Assembly: GCA_900468535.1 (NCBI GenBank)
Contig: UBTY01000031.1
Location: 75,347-119,364 of the forward strand
Reading direction: 5' to 3'
DNA length: 44,018 nt
Source: Hyphomicrobiales bacterium
Lineage (GTDB): Bacteria > Pseudomonadota > Alphaproteobacteria > Rhizobiales > Rhizobiaceae
Positions 9,240-17,143 of this stretch are shown here, piece by piece; the stretch's first letter is position 1; the number at the start of each line of letters is the position of its first letter. The position numbers and the translations under genes are program-made. The notes under the pieces are model-generated. The model searched no databases, was not told where the DNA came from, and worked only from the letters and a program-made list of their open reading frames with translations.

Positions 9240-10168
9240 ATATTCTGCCCCGCCTTCTTCAAATCTTTGGTACGTTGATCGAGGACCAGCTGACGTCGGG
9301 CCATCGCCTCAGGCGTCAATTGAATTGCAGTACGATCGGAAAGACGAAGGTCGACCGCCGCGATATCGCGATCGAGAAGATCCTGCTCCTTCATGAACTT
9401 CGACAGGCGAGCGAGCGCGAGATCGATCTCGTCTTCAGGCAGCTTGATCACCACGCCGTTGTCCATGTGCAGATCCCAGCGACGACCGGAGATCCAAACG
9501 TAGGCCTTCACGCGCGCCTTGATATCAGGCCACTTGGAGAACTCGTCCTCGAGCGAAACGGCCGCAACCTCGGCGCCGCGACCGACGACCAGCGGCAACT
9601 GCGAAAACTTGTTGTCGCGAAGCGGTGCGATGACCGCCCCACCCTTCTCGACCAGAGACAATTCCGTGCCGTGCTGCCAGATCGCGTAAGCCGTGCGCTC
9701 CTTCAGCTTCACCTCGATCGTCTTCGGGTAAACCTTGCGAATCTCGACACTCTCGACCCAGGGAAGCGTCGCGATCTTCTGGCGCGCAGCGTCGACGTCG
9801 AGAGCAACGAGCGACGTCGTACCGTCAAGCCCGATGAGCTGCAGGATATCGATCTCCGAGGTTTCGGAGTTGCCGGAAACCTTCACGTCCTCGATGGCAA
9901 AGCCGGCAGCCGTCGTCGTTGCCTGCGCGACGGCCTCGGTGTGACCACCAAGAGACATGCCATACAGACCAGTCGCAGACAGGAACGCCAAAGCCGATAC
10001 GGTGCCGACGTGAGCCGGAATGTGGATACGGCCACTACCGAGACTGACGAGGAAGCGCACGACGCGACGCAGCGGACGCGGCAGAACCATGCGTCCATCA
10101 CCCTCGGGATACGAGGGTTCCGCGCGATGACTTGGGCGCCCCACTCTTTTGACCGTCACCGAGAACAA
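9236..10168 (-). CDS. ftsQ: Cell division protein FtsQ
   Basis: Bitopic inner-membrane protein that links FtsL and other late division proteins to the divisome. The product has a basic cytoplasmic N-terminus, one membrane segment at about residues 55-72, a POTRA domain (FAIEDVKVSGN through KLKERTAYAIW) and the FtsQ C-terminal domain. The start chosen is a TTG at 10168, preceded by GGAGG with a 7-base gap and giving an N-terminus MFSVTVKR that resembles what I recall of rhizobial FtsQ. Alternatives are an ATG 21 bases further upstream, which has no good Shine-Dalgarno sequence, and an internal GTG or ATG. With the TTG start the gene is 310 residues and overlaps the end of ddl by 13 bases. The stop overlaps the ftsA start. 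Confidence 0.93.
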   Translation of the reverse strand: MFSVTVKRVGRPSHRAEPSYPEGDGRMVLPRPLRRVVRFLVSLGSGRIHIPAHVGTVSALAFLSATGLYGMSLGGHTEAVAQATTTAAGFAIEDVKVSGNSETSEIDILQLIGLDGTTSLVALDVDAARQKIATLPWVESVEIRKVYPKTIEVKLKERTAYAIWQHGTELSLVEKGGAVIAPLRDNKFSQLPLVVGRGAEVAAVSLEDEFSKWPDIKARVKAYVWISGRRWDLHMDNGVVIKLPEDEIDLALARLSKFMKEQDLLDRDIAAVDLRLSDRTAIQLTPEAMARRQLVLDQRTKDLKKAGQNI

Positions 10169-11082
10169 GAAGCGTCCTCCACCATCCACCGGAGAAATTC
10201 ACCGAACGAGTAACCGGCATAGCCGGCCATTTCAGGCACCAGAGACGTTGGCGTCATACCCGGCTGAGTATTGATTTCCAGCCAGATGAGCTCGCCATCC
10301 TCGGAGAAGCGATCGTCGTAACGAAAGTCAGACCGACTAACCCCACGGCAACCAATTGCTTGATGCGCCCTTAACGCCAATGATTGTATTTTTTGGTAAA
10401 TATTCGGTGAAATTTCCGCCGGAATGACGTGTTTCGAGCCACCCGCCACGTACTTCGCATCATAGTCATAGAAGCCATGACCCAACGGAACGACCTCGGT
10501 GACGCCGAGCACCTGGTCGCCCATCACGCCGCACGTCAGCTCACGCCCATGAATGTAACGCTCGACGAGAACCTCTTCTCCGTAGCGCCATTCGGGGGAA
10601 CCGATGATCTGCGGCGGATGAGCCTGATCCTCCTGAACGATGACAACACCGAAGCTCGACCCTTCGCGCACCGGCTTGACGACGTAAGGCGGCTTCATCG
10701 GATGATCGGCCGGAAAGGCGAATCGATTGATGACATGCGACATCGCCACGGGAATGCCGGCAGCGGCAGCAACACCCTTCGCCTTCGCCTTGTCCATCGC
10801 CAGAGCCGAAGCAAGTACGCCCGAATGCGTATAGGGAATCTCAAGATATTCGAGGATGCCCTGGATCGTACCATCCTCGCCGAAGGGGCCATGCAGCGCA
10901 TTGAAGACCACGTCGGGACGCAGAGCCGAGAGCTTCGCCGAGACGTCGCGATCGACGTCAATCCGCGTCACCTGGAAGCCTTCAGCCTCAAGCGCATCCG
11001 CGCACGCCGTCCCGGACGAAAGGCTTACGGGCCTCTCCGAGGAAAATCCGCCCATCAGGACAGCGACGTGGTTGCGACTCAT
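10156..11082 (-). CDS. ddl: D-alanine--D-alanine ligase
   Basis: ATP-grasp enzyme that makes the D-Ala-D-Ala dipeptide used by MurF. The 308-residue product has the N-terminal HVAVLMGGFSSERPVSL motif, the serine loop region REGSSFGV, the central ERYIHGRELTCGVM strand and the C-terminal magnesium site EINTQPGMTPTS. The ATG at 11082 follows GGGGG with a 5-base gap; the slightly longer frame begins with TTG and would bury that site. This is the first gene of the ddl-ftsQ-ftsA-ftsZ unit. Unlike in many relatives of the dcw cluster it does not directly follow murB: about 3.6 kb with three unrelated genes intervenes. Confidence 0.97.
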   Translation of the reverse strand: MSRNHVAVLMGGFSSERPVSLSSGTACADALEAEGFQVTRIDVDRDVSAKLSALRPDVVFNALHGPFGEDGTIQGILEYLEIPYTHSGVLASALAMDKAKAKGVAAAAGIPVAMSHVINRFAFPADHPMKPPYVVKPVREGSSFGVVIVQEDQAHPPQIIGSPEWRYGEEVLVERYIHGRELTCGVMGDQVLGVTEVVPLGHGFYDYDAKYVAGGSKHVIPAEISPNIYQKIQSLALRAHQAIGCRGVSRSDFRYDDRFSEDGELIWLEINTQPGMTPTSLVPEMAGYAGYSFGEFLRWMVEDASCSR

Positions 11083-11188
11083 AGGTACCCCCAAAAATAA
11101 CTGGCACTCTGGAATGCGATGCTTGCACCAAGCTTGTTTCGCGCCGAATCCGGCTCACTTGGAATGCGTGCATTAGAGCAGCAGTATG

Positions 11189-11215
11189 GTTAACGAAGCG
11201 TTTACTTTCGTTAAC
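11189..11215. promoter_or_regulatory. Inverted repeat with CtrA-like half-sites upstream of ddl
   Basis: GTTAACGAA and TTCGTTAAC form a perfect 9-bp inverted repeat around a 9-base spacer, about 110 bases upstream of ddl. The first arm with the spacer reads TTAA, seven bases, TTTA, one mismatch from the CtrA consensus TTAA-N7-TTAA. A GANTC methylation site (GAATC) lies at 11146-11150. Cell-cycle control of the ddl-ftsQAZ promoter by CtrA and CcrM is an inference from Caulobacter and Sinorhizobium; the dyad itself is directly visible. Confidence 0.45.
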
Positions 11216-11277
11216 TTCGTCTCACGACGAGACGCCGAAGGGGCCAAACGGAGATCGGATCGACGGGTCTCCAAGAT

Positions 11278-11310
11278 GAAAAAACCCCGCATCGAACATA
11301 GGATGCGGGG
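11278..11310 (-). terminator. Rho-independent terminator after aqpZ
   Basis: CCCCGCATC and GATGCGGGG form a 9-bp perfect stem with an 8-base loop, followed on the minus strand by six or more T residues. It lies 28 bases after the aqpZ stop and insulates the ddl promoter region from aqpZ transcription. Confidence 0.9.
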
Positions 11311-11338
11311 TGAATACGGATGCTGTGATCGCAAGCCG

Positions 11339-12025
11339 CTAGCTGTCGTTCTCGACTGCTTTCCAGACAATTCCGCCAAGTGCGCCACCGACAAGCGGAG
11401 CCACCCAGAAGAGCCACAACTGCTGCAGAGCCCAGCCTCCAACGAACAAAGCCTGCCCGGTGGACCGCGCCGGATTGACGGAGGTATTGGTGACGGGGAT
11501 CGAGATGAGATGAATCAGCGTCAAGGCCAGTCCGATGGCGATCGGCGCAAATCCGGCGGGCACACGGCTGCTCGTGGAACCAAGAATGATGAAAATGAAG
11601 AACAGGCTTAGCAGGACCTCGATGACGAGAGCGGAAAGCAGGGAATAGCCGCCGGGTGAATGTTCCCCGTAGCCGTTCGCAGCAAAACCACCCAATTCGA
11701 AACCCGCCTTCCCGCTTGCGACAAGATACAGGACGCCAGCTGCAACAATCGCTCCGGCGACCTGCACGACGATGTAGGGAAGCAAATGCCCCTTGGCAAA
11801 CTTGCCCGCCACCGTCAGGCCGAGCGTTACCGCCGGGTTGAAATGTCCGCCGGAGATGCCGCCGACGGCATAGGCCATGGTGAGAACCGTAAGACCAAAC
11901 GCAAACGCGACGCCAACGAAGCCGATACCGAGTTCAGGGAATGCCGCGGCAAGAACCGCACTGCCGCAACCACCGAAAACGAGCCAGAACGTACCAAGAA
12001 ATTCTGCAATAAGACTTTTCTGCAT
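11339..12025 (-). CDS. aqpZ: Aquaporin Z, water channel
   Basis: Tetrameric inner-membrane channel for water. The 228-residue product has six predicted membrane segments and both NPA motifs: HFNPAVTLG at 61-69 and SVNPARS at 183-189. The selectivity-filter residues F43, H172, T181 and R187 match the pattern of E. coli AqpZ, which points to a water-selective channel rather than a glycerol facilitator. The ATG at 12025 has GGAGG 6 bases upstream. It is transcribed divergently from the transporter gene at 12238 and followed by a strong terminator, so it is a single-gene unit. Its placement inside the dcw region has no obvious functional link to division beyond envelope osmotic balance. Confidence 0.96.
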   Translation of the reverse strand: MQKSLIAEFLGTFWLVFGGCGSAVLAAAFPELGIGFVGVAFAFGLTVLTMAYAVGGISGGHFNPAVTLGLTVAGKFAKGHLLPYIVVQVAGAIVAAGVLYLVASGKAGFELGGFAANGYGEHSPGGYSLLSALVIEVLLSLFFIFIILGSTSSRVPAGFAPIAIGLALTLIHLISIPVTNTSVNPARSTGQALFVGGWALQQLWLFWVAPLVGGALGGIVWKAVENDS

Positions 12026-12237
12026 ATTTCCCTCCTGCGCTCAACCAGAGCGTTCATGAGGAATCCGCTACATATTGATTCTGGTCAAGCGGATGCGCTG
12101 GGAGGCAGCGCCTGCGCGAAAAATACGAAGCCTGCTACTGTTTTTTCCGTTTGTTACGCAATTGGCATTTGCGCCGAATTAAAATTGCGTTAAGAGCCGA
12201 CGCGGCCTCCTGAGGCAGAACTACAATCCCGATTGGA

Positions 12238-13548
12238 ATGAAAATGTCAGACGCGATATCCAGAGTATCGCCGACTCCCGCTTCATCGAACAATGCGCAA
12301 GTCAACTCGCCGGCGCGTGTTCTGATCGCGAGCCTCGTCGGCACCACGATCGAATTCTTCGATTTCTACGTTTATGCAACCGCCGCCGTCCTCGTTTTCC
12401 CGACGCTGTTCTTCCCAAACAGCGATCCGACGACCGCGCTGCTTGCATCCTTCGCAACCTTCTCGATCGCCTTCTTTGCCCGTCCGCTGGGCGCCGTGGT
12501 CTTCGGCCACTTCGGCGACCGGATCGGCCGCAAGACGACGCTCGTCGCTGCACTGCTGACCATGGGTATCTCCACGGTCGTTATCGGCCTACTGCCGTCC
12601 TACGAATCGATCGGCGTCGTTGCGCCGCTGCTGCTCGCGCTTTGCCGCTTCGGCCAGGGCTTCGGCCTCGGCGGAGAATGGGGCGGCGCCGTGCTGCTCG
12701 CGACGGAGAACGCGCCTGAGGGCAAGCGTAGCTGGTACGGCATGTTCCCGCAGCTTGGCGCTCCGGTAGGCCTCTTCCTGTCGTCAGGCATCTTCTGGCT
12801 GCTGCTGCAGGTCATGTCTCAGGAAGCGCTGCTGAGCTGGGGCTGGCGCGTGCCGTTCATCTCCTCGATCCTGCTCATCGCCATCGGCCTCTGGGTTCGT
12901 CTCTCGATCACCGAGACACCGGCCTTCCAGAAGGCGATCGACAAGCAGGAGCGCGTTGCGGTTCCGGTTGCCGAACTCTTCCGCAAGCACAAGCGCAGCC
13001 TGTTCCTCGGCACCTTTGTGGCCCTCGCCACCTTCGTGCTGTTCTACATCGGCTCCGCCTATCTGCTGTCCTACAACGTCAAGGTCCTGAAGATCCCGTT
13101 CCTCGATGCTCTCGAGATCCAGATCGTCGGTTCGGTTGCCTTCGGCATCTTCATCCCGCTCGTCGGCAAGCTCGCCGAGCGCTTCGGTCGCCGCGAAGTC
13201 CTGATCGTCACCACCGTTCTGATCGGCGTCTTCTCCTTCTTCCTGCCCGGCCTGATGACCGGCGGCGAAGGCAGCATCGTCGTTTTCGCTATCGTCGCGA
13301 TGGCGCTGATGGGCATGACCTACGGACTGATCGGCACGGCACTCGCCGCGCCCTTCCCGACCGCGGTTCGCTACACCGGCTCGTCGATCACCTTCAACCT
13401 TGCTGGCATCTTCGGCGCGTCGCTCGCGCCTTACATCGCCACCTGGCTGCAGGCGAACTACGGCATGCAGTATGTCGGCTACTATCTCGGCCTTTCGGCT
13501 GTGATCACGCTCATCTGCATCCTGGCTTCCGGCCGCGACGAAGTCTGA
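12238..13548 (+). CDS. MFS transporter, metabolite:H+ symporter (MHS) type
   Basis: Twelve-segment major facilitator protein of 436 residues. The loop 2-3 motif HFGDRIGRKTTL and the segment GFGLGGEWGGAVLL are hallmarks of the MHS group (relatives of ShiA, KgtP, ProP), which import organic acids, shikimate, betaine or proline with protons. The substrate cannot be told from sequence. Two starts are possible, ATG at 12238 and ATG at 12244; neither has a strong Shine-Dalgarno sequence. The 212 bases separating it from divergent aqpZ contain a 6-bp hairpin (GCGCTG/CAGCGC at 12095-12111) but no clear promoter. A strong terminator follows the gene. Confidence 0.9.
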   Translation: MKMSDAISRVSPTPASSNNAQVNSPARVLIASLVGTTIEFFDFYVYATAAVLVFPTLFFPNSDPTTALLASFATFSIAFFARPLGAVVFGHFGDRIGRKTTLVAALLTMGISTVVIGLLPSYESIGVVAPLLLALCRFGQGFGLGGEWGGAVLLATENAPEGKRSWYGMFPQLGAPVGLFLSSGIFWLLLQVMSQEALLSWGWRVPFISSILLIAIGLWVRLSITETPAFQKAIDKQERVAVPVAELFRKHKRSLFLGTFVALATFVLFYIGSAYLLSYNVKVLKIPFLDALEIQIVGSVAFGIFIPLVGKLAERFGRREVLIVTTVLIGVFSFFLPGLMTGGEGSIVVFAIVAMALMGMTYGLIGTALAAPFPTAVRYTGSSITFNLAGIFGASLAPYIATWLQANYGMQYVGYYLGLSAVITLICILASGRDEV

Positions 13549-13569
13549 TATCGGAACTCTTCAAGCGAG

Positions 13570-13601
13570 GGCCGCGGCAGGATCCTGCCGCGGCCTTTTT
13601 T
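13570..13601 (+). terminator. Rho-independent terminator after the MFS gene
   Basis: A perfect 26-base palindrome (GGCCGCGGCAGGA and its complement, 13570-13595) centred on GGATCC, followed by six T residues. It starts 22 bases after the transporter stop and is a textbook intrinsic terminator. Confidence 0.95.
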
Positions 13602-13655
13602 GTTGTTGTCTGTTAACGCCTTGCGCCTAAGTTCTCGCGAAACGGGAGAAAAGGG

Positions 13656-14753
13656 ATGCTGACAAGACGATCGCTGCTGACACAAGGTGCAGGCGCCGGG
13701 TTCGCAATGGCGCTGCCGTCGTTGTCGAGAGCAGCTACCTTTCCCGCGACCGACGTGACCTTCCTTGTCATCAACGACGTCCATGCCTGCCGCTTCGGAG
13801 ACGGACTCAGCCCGAATTGCCAGGAAGAAGGCAAGACCGACGCAAATCTTCTCCGCCACATCCTTGCCTTGAACAGCATCCACCACCAGACATGGCCGAC
13901 CGAGATATCAGGAAAGCCGACTGGGCTGACGCTCGCCGGTCAGCCTATCGCAAGGCCGCACGGCGTCATTGTCTGCGGCGACGTTACCGACGATGGCGGT
14001 GGACAAACGGCCGAGTTCGCGGAGGGATCGCAGCTGATGCAGTTCTCCCACCGCTATCAGCAGGGCCGCGGCGCCGACCACGTCCATTTCCCCGTCTACG
14101 TCGGTCTCGGCAATCATGACCTTGACCAGGACGGGCGACCGCCTCAAACGGACTGGTATCGCGACGAGCTGCGCGACTACGTTCAGATGAACCACAAGCC
14201 CAGCGTCTTCTTCAAGCCACTGGTGCCGGTCGACAATTACGACGAAGCCTCCGATAACTACTCCTGGAACTGGGGCGGCCTGCATCTCATCCAGGCGCAA
14301 CGCTATGGCGGCGACAACACCAAGGGAGCCGCCAGCAGCCTCGACTGGATGAAGCGCGATCTCAAGACCTACGCATCCGACGGGCGCCCGGTCGTGATCT
14401 TCCAGCACTATGGCTGGGATAAGTTCTCGTTGGAGCGCTGGGATCCCGACAAGAAGACCTTCAACCTCACCGGCAGCGGCAACCCGCATTGGTGGGGTGA
14501 ATCAGAACGTCAGGAATTGCTCGCAACCCTCGAAGGTTACAACGTTATCGGGATATTCCACGGCCACGAGCACGATACGCCGATGGCCTACAAGGTCGGT
14601 ACGCTTGATGTATTCAAAGCAAAAGCCGCCTTCATAGGCGGCTTTTGCCTCGTGCGCGTCACGAGCAATACGATGGATGTAGCGATCGGCGAAGCAATCG
14701 ATGGCAGCGGAAGCGTCAGCTTTTCGACCGCCTTCAGCAAACGCTTCGCCTGA
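13656..14753 (+). CDS. Tat-exported calcineurin-like metallophosphoesterase
   Basis: Predicted periplasmic phosphoesterase of 365 residues. The N-terminus has a twin-arginine signal (TRRSLL, then an Ala-rich hydrophobic stretch ending near residue 27). The two-metal phosphoesterase motifs appear in order: D41-x-H43, G108-D109-x-x-D112, G152-N-H-D155, H251 and G303-H-E-H306. ATG at 13656 follows GGGAGAAAAGGG. The substrate is unknown; such enzymes cleave phosphodiesters or phosphomonoesters. It is convergent with murB with only 3 bases between the two stop codons, and its 3' end contains a terminator-like hairpin (separate entry). I recall a similar gene beside murB in related rhizobia but cannot check it here. 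Confidence 0.88.
   Translation: MLTRRSLLTQGAGAGFAMALPSLSRAATFPATDVTFLVINDVHACRFGDGLSPNCQEEGKTDANLLRHILALNSIHHQTWPTEISGKPTGLTLAGQPIARPHGVIVCGDVTDDGGGQTAEFAEGSQLMQFSHRYQQGRGADHVHFPVYVGLGNHDLDQDGRPPQTDWYRDELRDYVQMNHKPSVFFKPLVPVDNYDEASDNYSWNWGGLHLIQAQRYGGDNTKGAASSLDWMKRDLKTYASDGRPVVIFQHYGWDKFSLERWDPDKKTFNLTGSGNPHWWGESERQELLATLEGYNVIGIFHGHEHDTPMAYKVGTLDVFKAKAAFIGGFCLVRVTSNTMDVAIGEAIDGSGSVSFSTAFSKRFA
14621..14646 (-). terminator. Bidirectional terminator hairpin inside the phosphoesterase gene
   Basis: AAAAGCCGCC and GGCGGCTTTT form a perfect 10-bp stem with a 6-base loop, flanked by A and T runs so that it reads as a terminator on both strands. It lies about 110 bases past the murB stop on the minus strand and would end the mraZ-murB transcript. 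On the plus strand it is in frame inside the last 44 codons of the phosphoesterase (encoding KAAFIGGFC). Confidence 0.65.
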
Positions 14754-14756
14754 GGA

Positions 14757-15731
14757 TCACTCGCTGGTGACGCCCTGGAAGGGGCGCACTTCGCGGCCCG
14801 GCATAAACACGCCAAGACGCTTGATTTCCCACTCCAGCTTGATGCCGGACTTTTCGAACACCTCGCGGCGAACCTGCTCGCCGAGATATTCCAGATCGTA
14901 CCCGGTCGCCTGCCCGTTGTTGATCATGAAGTTGCAATGCAGCGACGACATCTGCGCGCCGCCGATGACAAGACCGCGGCATCCGGCTTCATCGATAAGC
15001 TTCCAAGCGGAATGGCCTTCAGGATTCTTGAAGGTCGAACCGCCGGTCTTTTCGCGGATCGGCTGAACCGTCTCGCGATGATTGCGGACGGCATCCATCT
15101 CGGCGCGGATCTTCGCACGGTCCTCGGCATAGCCTTCGAACAGGACGGAGGTGAAAATCAGATCGCTTGCAGCGGACGAATGACGATAGGCATAGCCCAT
15201 ATCGGCGTTCGACAGGACATGGCGGTTTCCGGCCCGATCGATGGCCGTGACTTCGACCAAACGTTCTCGCGTCTCGCCACCATTTGCGCCGGCGTTCATG
15301 CGGGCAGCGCCGCCGATGCTACCCGGAATCCCGTAGTAGAAATGGAAGCCGCCAATGCCGTTATCCATCGCCATGGCTGCAACGTACTTGTCCGGGCAGA
15401 TCGCACCGGCGCGAATGCGGTTCTCACCGGCGAGCTCAACCGAGCCGAAGCCCTTTGCTGAGAGACGCAGAACCACGCCCGGAATGCCACCATCGCGGAC
15501 CAGAATGTTCGAGCCCACGCCGACAACCGTCAGCGGCACTTCGGCCGGCAGAAGCTTCAGGAAGGCGATGAGGTCGTCTTCGTCGTGCGGCTGGAACATC
15601 AGCTCCGCCAGGCCACCGGCGTGAAACCATGTGACGCGGTCCATCGGCGCATCCGGCGTAATCCGTCCGCGGATGTCCTTTACACCGTCGCCGAGCGACG
15701 CAAGAAGCTTTTCCCCATTCACCTGTTTCAT
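14757..15731 (-). CDS. murB: UDP-N-acetylenolpyruvoylglucosamine reductase MurB
   Basis: FAD enzyme that reduces UDP-GlcNAc-enolpyruvate to UDP-MurNAc with NADPH in the cytoplasm. The 324-residue product has the FAD-binding VGVGSNILVRDGG and IPGSIGGAARMNAGANGGE segments, the YAYRHS substrate motif, and GGSTFKNPEG with the serine expected to act as proton donor; a conserved Glu lies in the C-terminal LEWEIKRLG. It has the shorter type II layout. ATG at 15731 overlaps the murC stop as ATGA. It is the last gene of the mraZ-murB operon. Confidence 0.97.
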   Translation of the reverse strand: MKQVNGEKLLASLGDGVKDIRGRITPDAPMDRVTWFHAGGLAELMFQPHDEDDLIAFLKLLPAEVPLTVVGVGSNILVRDGGIPGVVLRLSAKGFGSVELAGENRIRAGAICPDKYVAAMAMDNGIGGFHFYYGIPGSIGGAARMNAGANGGETRERLVEVTAIDRAGNRHVLSNADMGYAYRHSSAASDLIFTSVLFEGYAEDRAKIRAEMDAVRNHRETVQPIREKTGGSTFKNPEGHSAWKLIDEAGCRGLVIGGAQMSSLHCNFMINNGQATGYDLEYLGEQVRREVFEKSGIKLEWEIKRLGVFMPGREVRPFQGVTSE

Positions 15732-17143
15732 GCAGATATTCCCGAAAGGCTTTCCAATTGTTGGGGCAGCGCAGCCGCCCAGTAAGTGATGCTCCCAGCC
15801 CCCAACAGAACCACAAAATCGCCCGGCTTTGCAATCTCTGCGACCATCTGAGGCAATAGCTCAGGCGAAGCGAGGAAACGCGCGTCGCGATGTCCGGCGG
15901 ATTTGATCCGCGAAACAAGAGCTTCCGAGTTTGCTCCTTCGATCGGCTCTTCGCCTGCGGCATATACCGGCGCCAGGAAAATGCTGTCGGCATCGTTGAA
16001 GCAGCCGGCGAACTCTTCGAAAAGGCTCGCCAGGCGCGAATAACGATGCGGCTGATGCACTGCGATCACGCGGCCCTTGCAGGCTTCGCGCGCGGCGCGC
16101 AACACTGCTTTGATCTCGACCGGATGGTGACCGTAGTCGTCGAAGATCTGCACACCGTTCCACTCGCCTGTCAGCGTGAAGCGCCGCTTGACGCCGCCGA
16201 ACGAGGCCAGACCCTTTGCGATATCCTCGCTCGACATGCCAAGGCGATTGGCAACCGCGATCGCCGCAGTGGCATTCGAGATATTGTGACGGCCAGGCAT
16301 CGGCATGACGAGATTATCGAGCCTGATGACCTGTCCGGTGCGGCGGCGACGGATCTCGACGTCGAAAATCGAACGCGGACCATCGATGCGGACGTTCATG
16401 AAGCGAACATCGGCCTGCGGGTTTTCGCCGTAGGTCACGATCTTGCGGTCCTCGATACGGCCGACCAGCGCCTGAACTTCAGGGTGATCAAGGCAGAGCA
16501 CGCCAAAACCGTAGAACGGTACGTTCTCGACGAACTGGCGGAATGCAGCCCGCACGGCGTCGAAGTTGCCGTAGTGATCGAGATGCTCGGGATCGATATT
16601 GGTGATGACGGCAACATCGGCAGGCAGCTTGAGGAAGGTACCGTCCGACTCGTCGGCCTCCACCACCATCCACTCGCCCTCGCCCATACGGGCGTTCGTG
16701 CCGTAGGCATTGATGATGCCACCGTTGATCACGGTCGGATCGAGCCCGCCGGCCTCCAGAAGCGTCGCTACAAGCGACGTCGTCGTGGTCTTCCCATGCG
16801 TTCCGCCGATCGCGATCGCATTGCGGAAGCGCATCAGCTCGGCAAGCATTTCCGCGCGGCGAACCACCGGCAGCAGCTTCTCGCGGGCAGCGATCAGTTC
16901 GGGATTGCTCTTCTTGATGGCTGTCGAAACGACGACGACCTCGGCATCGCCGAGGTTTTCAGCCTTGTGGCCAACGAAGACTTCGATGCCCTTGTCCCGC
17001 AGTCGCTGCACATTGGCGCTGTCTGCCTGGTCGGAGCCCTGCACACGATGGCCGAGATTGTGAAGCACCTCGGCGATACCGCTCATTCCAATGCCACCGA
17101 TACCGATGAAATGGACGAGCCCGATGGCTTTCGGCATTTTCAT
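15728..17143 (-). CDS. murC: UDP-N-acetylmuramate--L-alanine ligase MurC
   Basis: Adds L-Ala to UDP-MurNAc, the first amino acid of the stem peptide. The 471-residue product opens with the Rossmann-like HFIGIGGIGMSGIAEVL, carries the ATP loop GGTHGKTTTT near residue 112-121, and has the Mur ligase central and C-terminal domains (DEHLDHYGNFD-like segment, DDYGHHPVEIKA). ATG at 17143 overlaps the murG stop as ATGA; a second Met at codon 3 is an alternative. Its stop overlaps murB in the same way. The chain of overlaps suggests coupled translation of murG-murC-murB. Confidence 0.97.
   Translation of the reverse strand: MKMPKAIGLVHFIGIGGIGMSGIAEVLHNLGHRVQGSDQADSANVQRLRDKGIEVFVGHKAENLGDAEVVVVSTAIKKSNPELIAAREKLLPVVRRAEMLAELMRFRNAIAIGGTHGKTTTTSLVATLLEAGGLDPTVINGGIINAYGTNARMGEGEWMVVEADESDGTFLKLPADVAVITNIDPEHLDHYGNFDAVRAAFRQFVENVPFYGFGVLCLDHPEVQALVGRIEDRKIVTYGENPQADVRFMNVRIDGPRSIFDVEIRRRRTGQVIRLDNLVMPMPGRHNISNATAAIAVANRLGMSSEDIAKGLASFGGVKRRFTLTGEWNGVQIFDDYGHHPVEIKAVLRAAREACKGRVIAVHQPHRYSRLASLFEEFAGCFNDADSIFLAPVYAAGEEPIEGANSEALVSRIKSAGHRDARFLASPELLPQMVAEIAKPGDFVVLLGAGSITYWAAALPQQLESLSGISA

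Noticed and set aside
13570..13595. 26-base perfect palindrome as a possible operator or recombination site.
   Set aside because: It sits 22 bases after a stop codon and is followed by six T residues, so an intrinsic terminator is the simpler reading.
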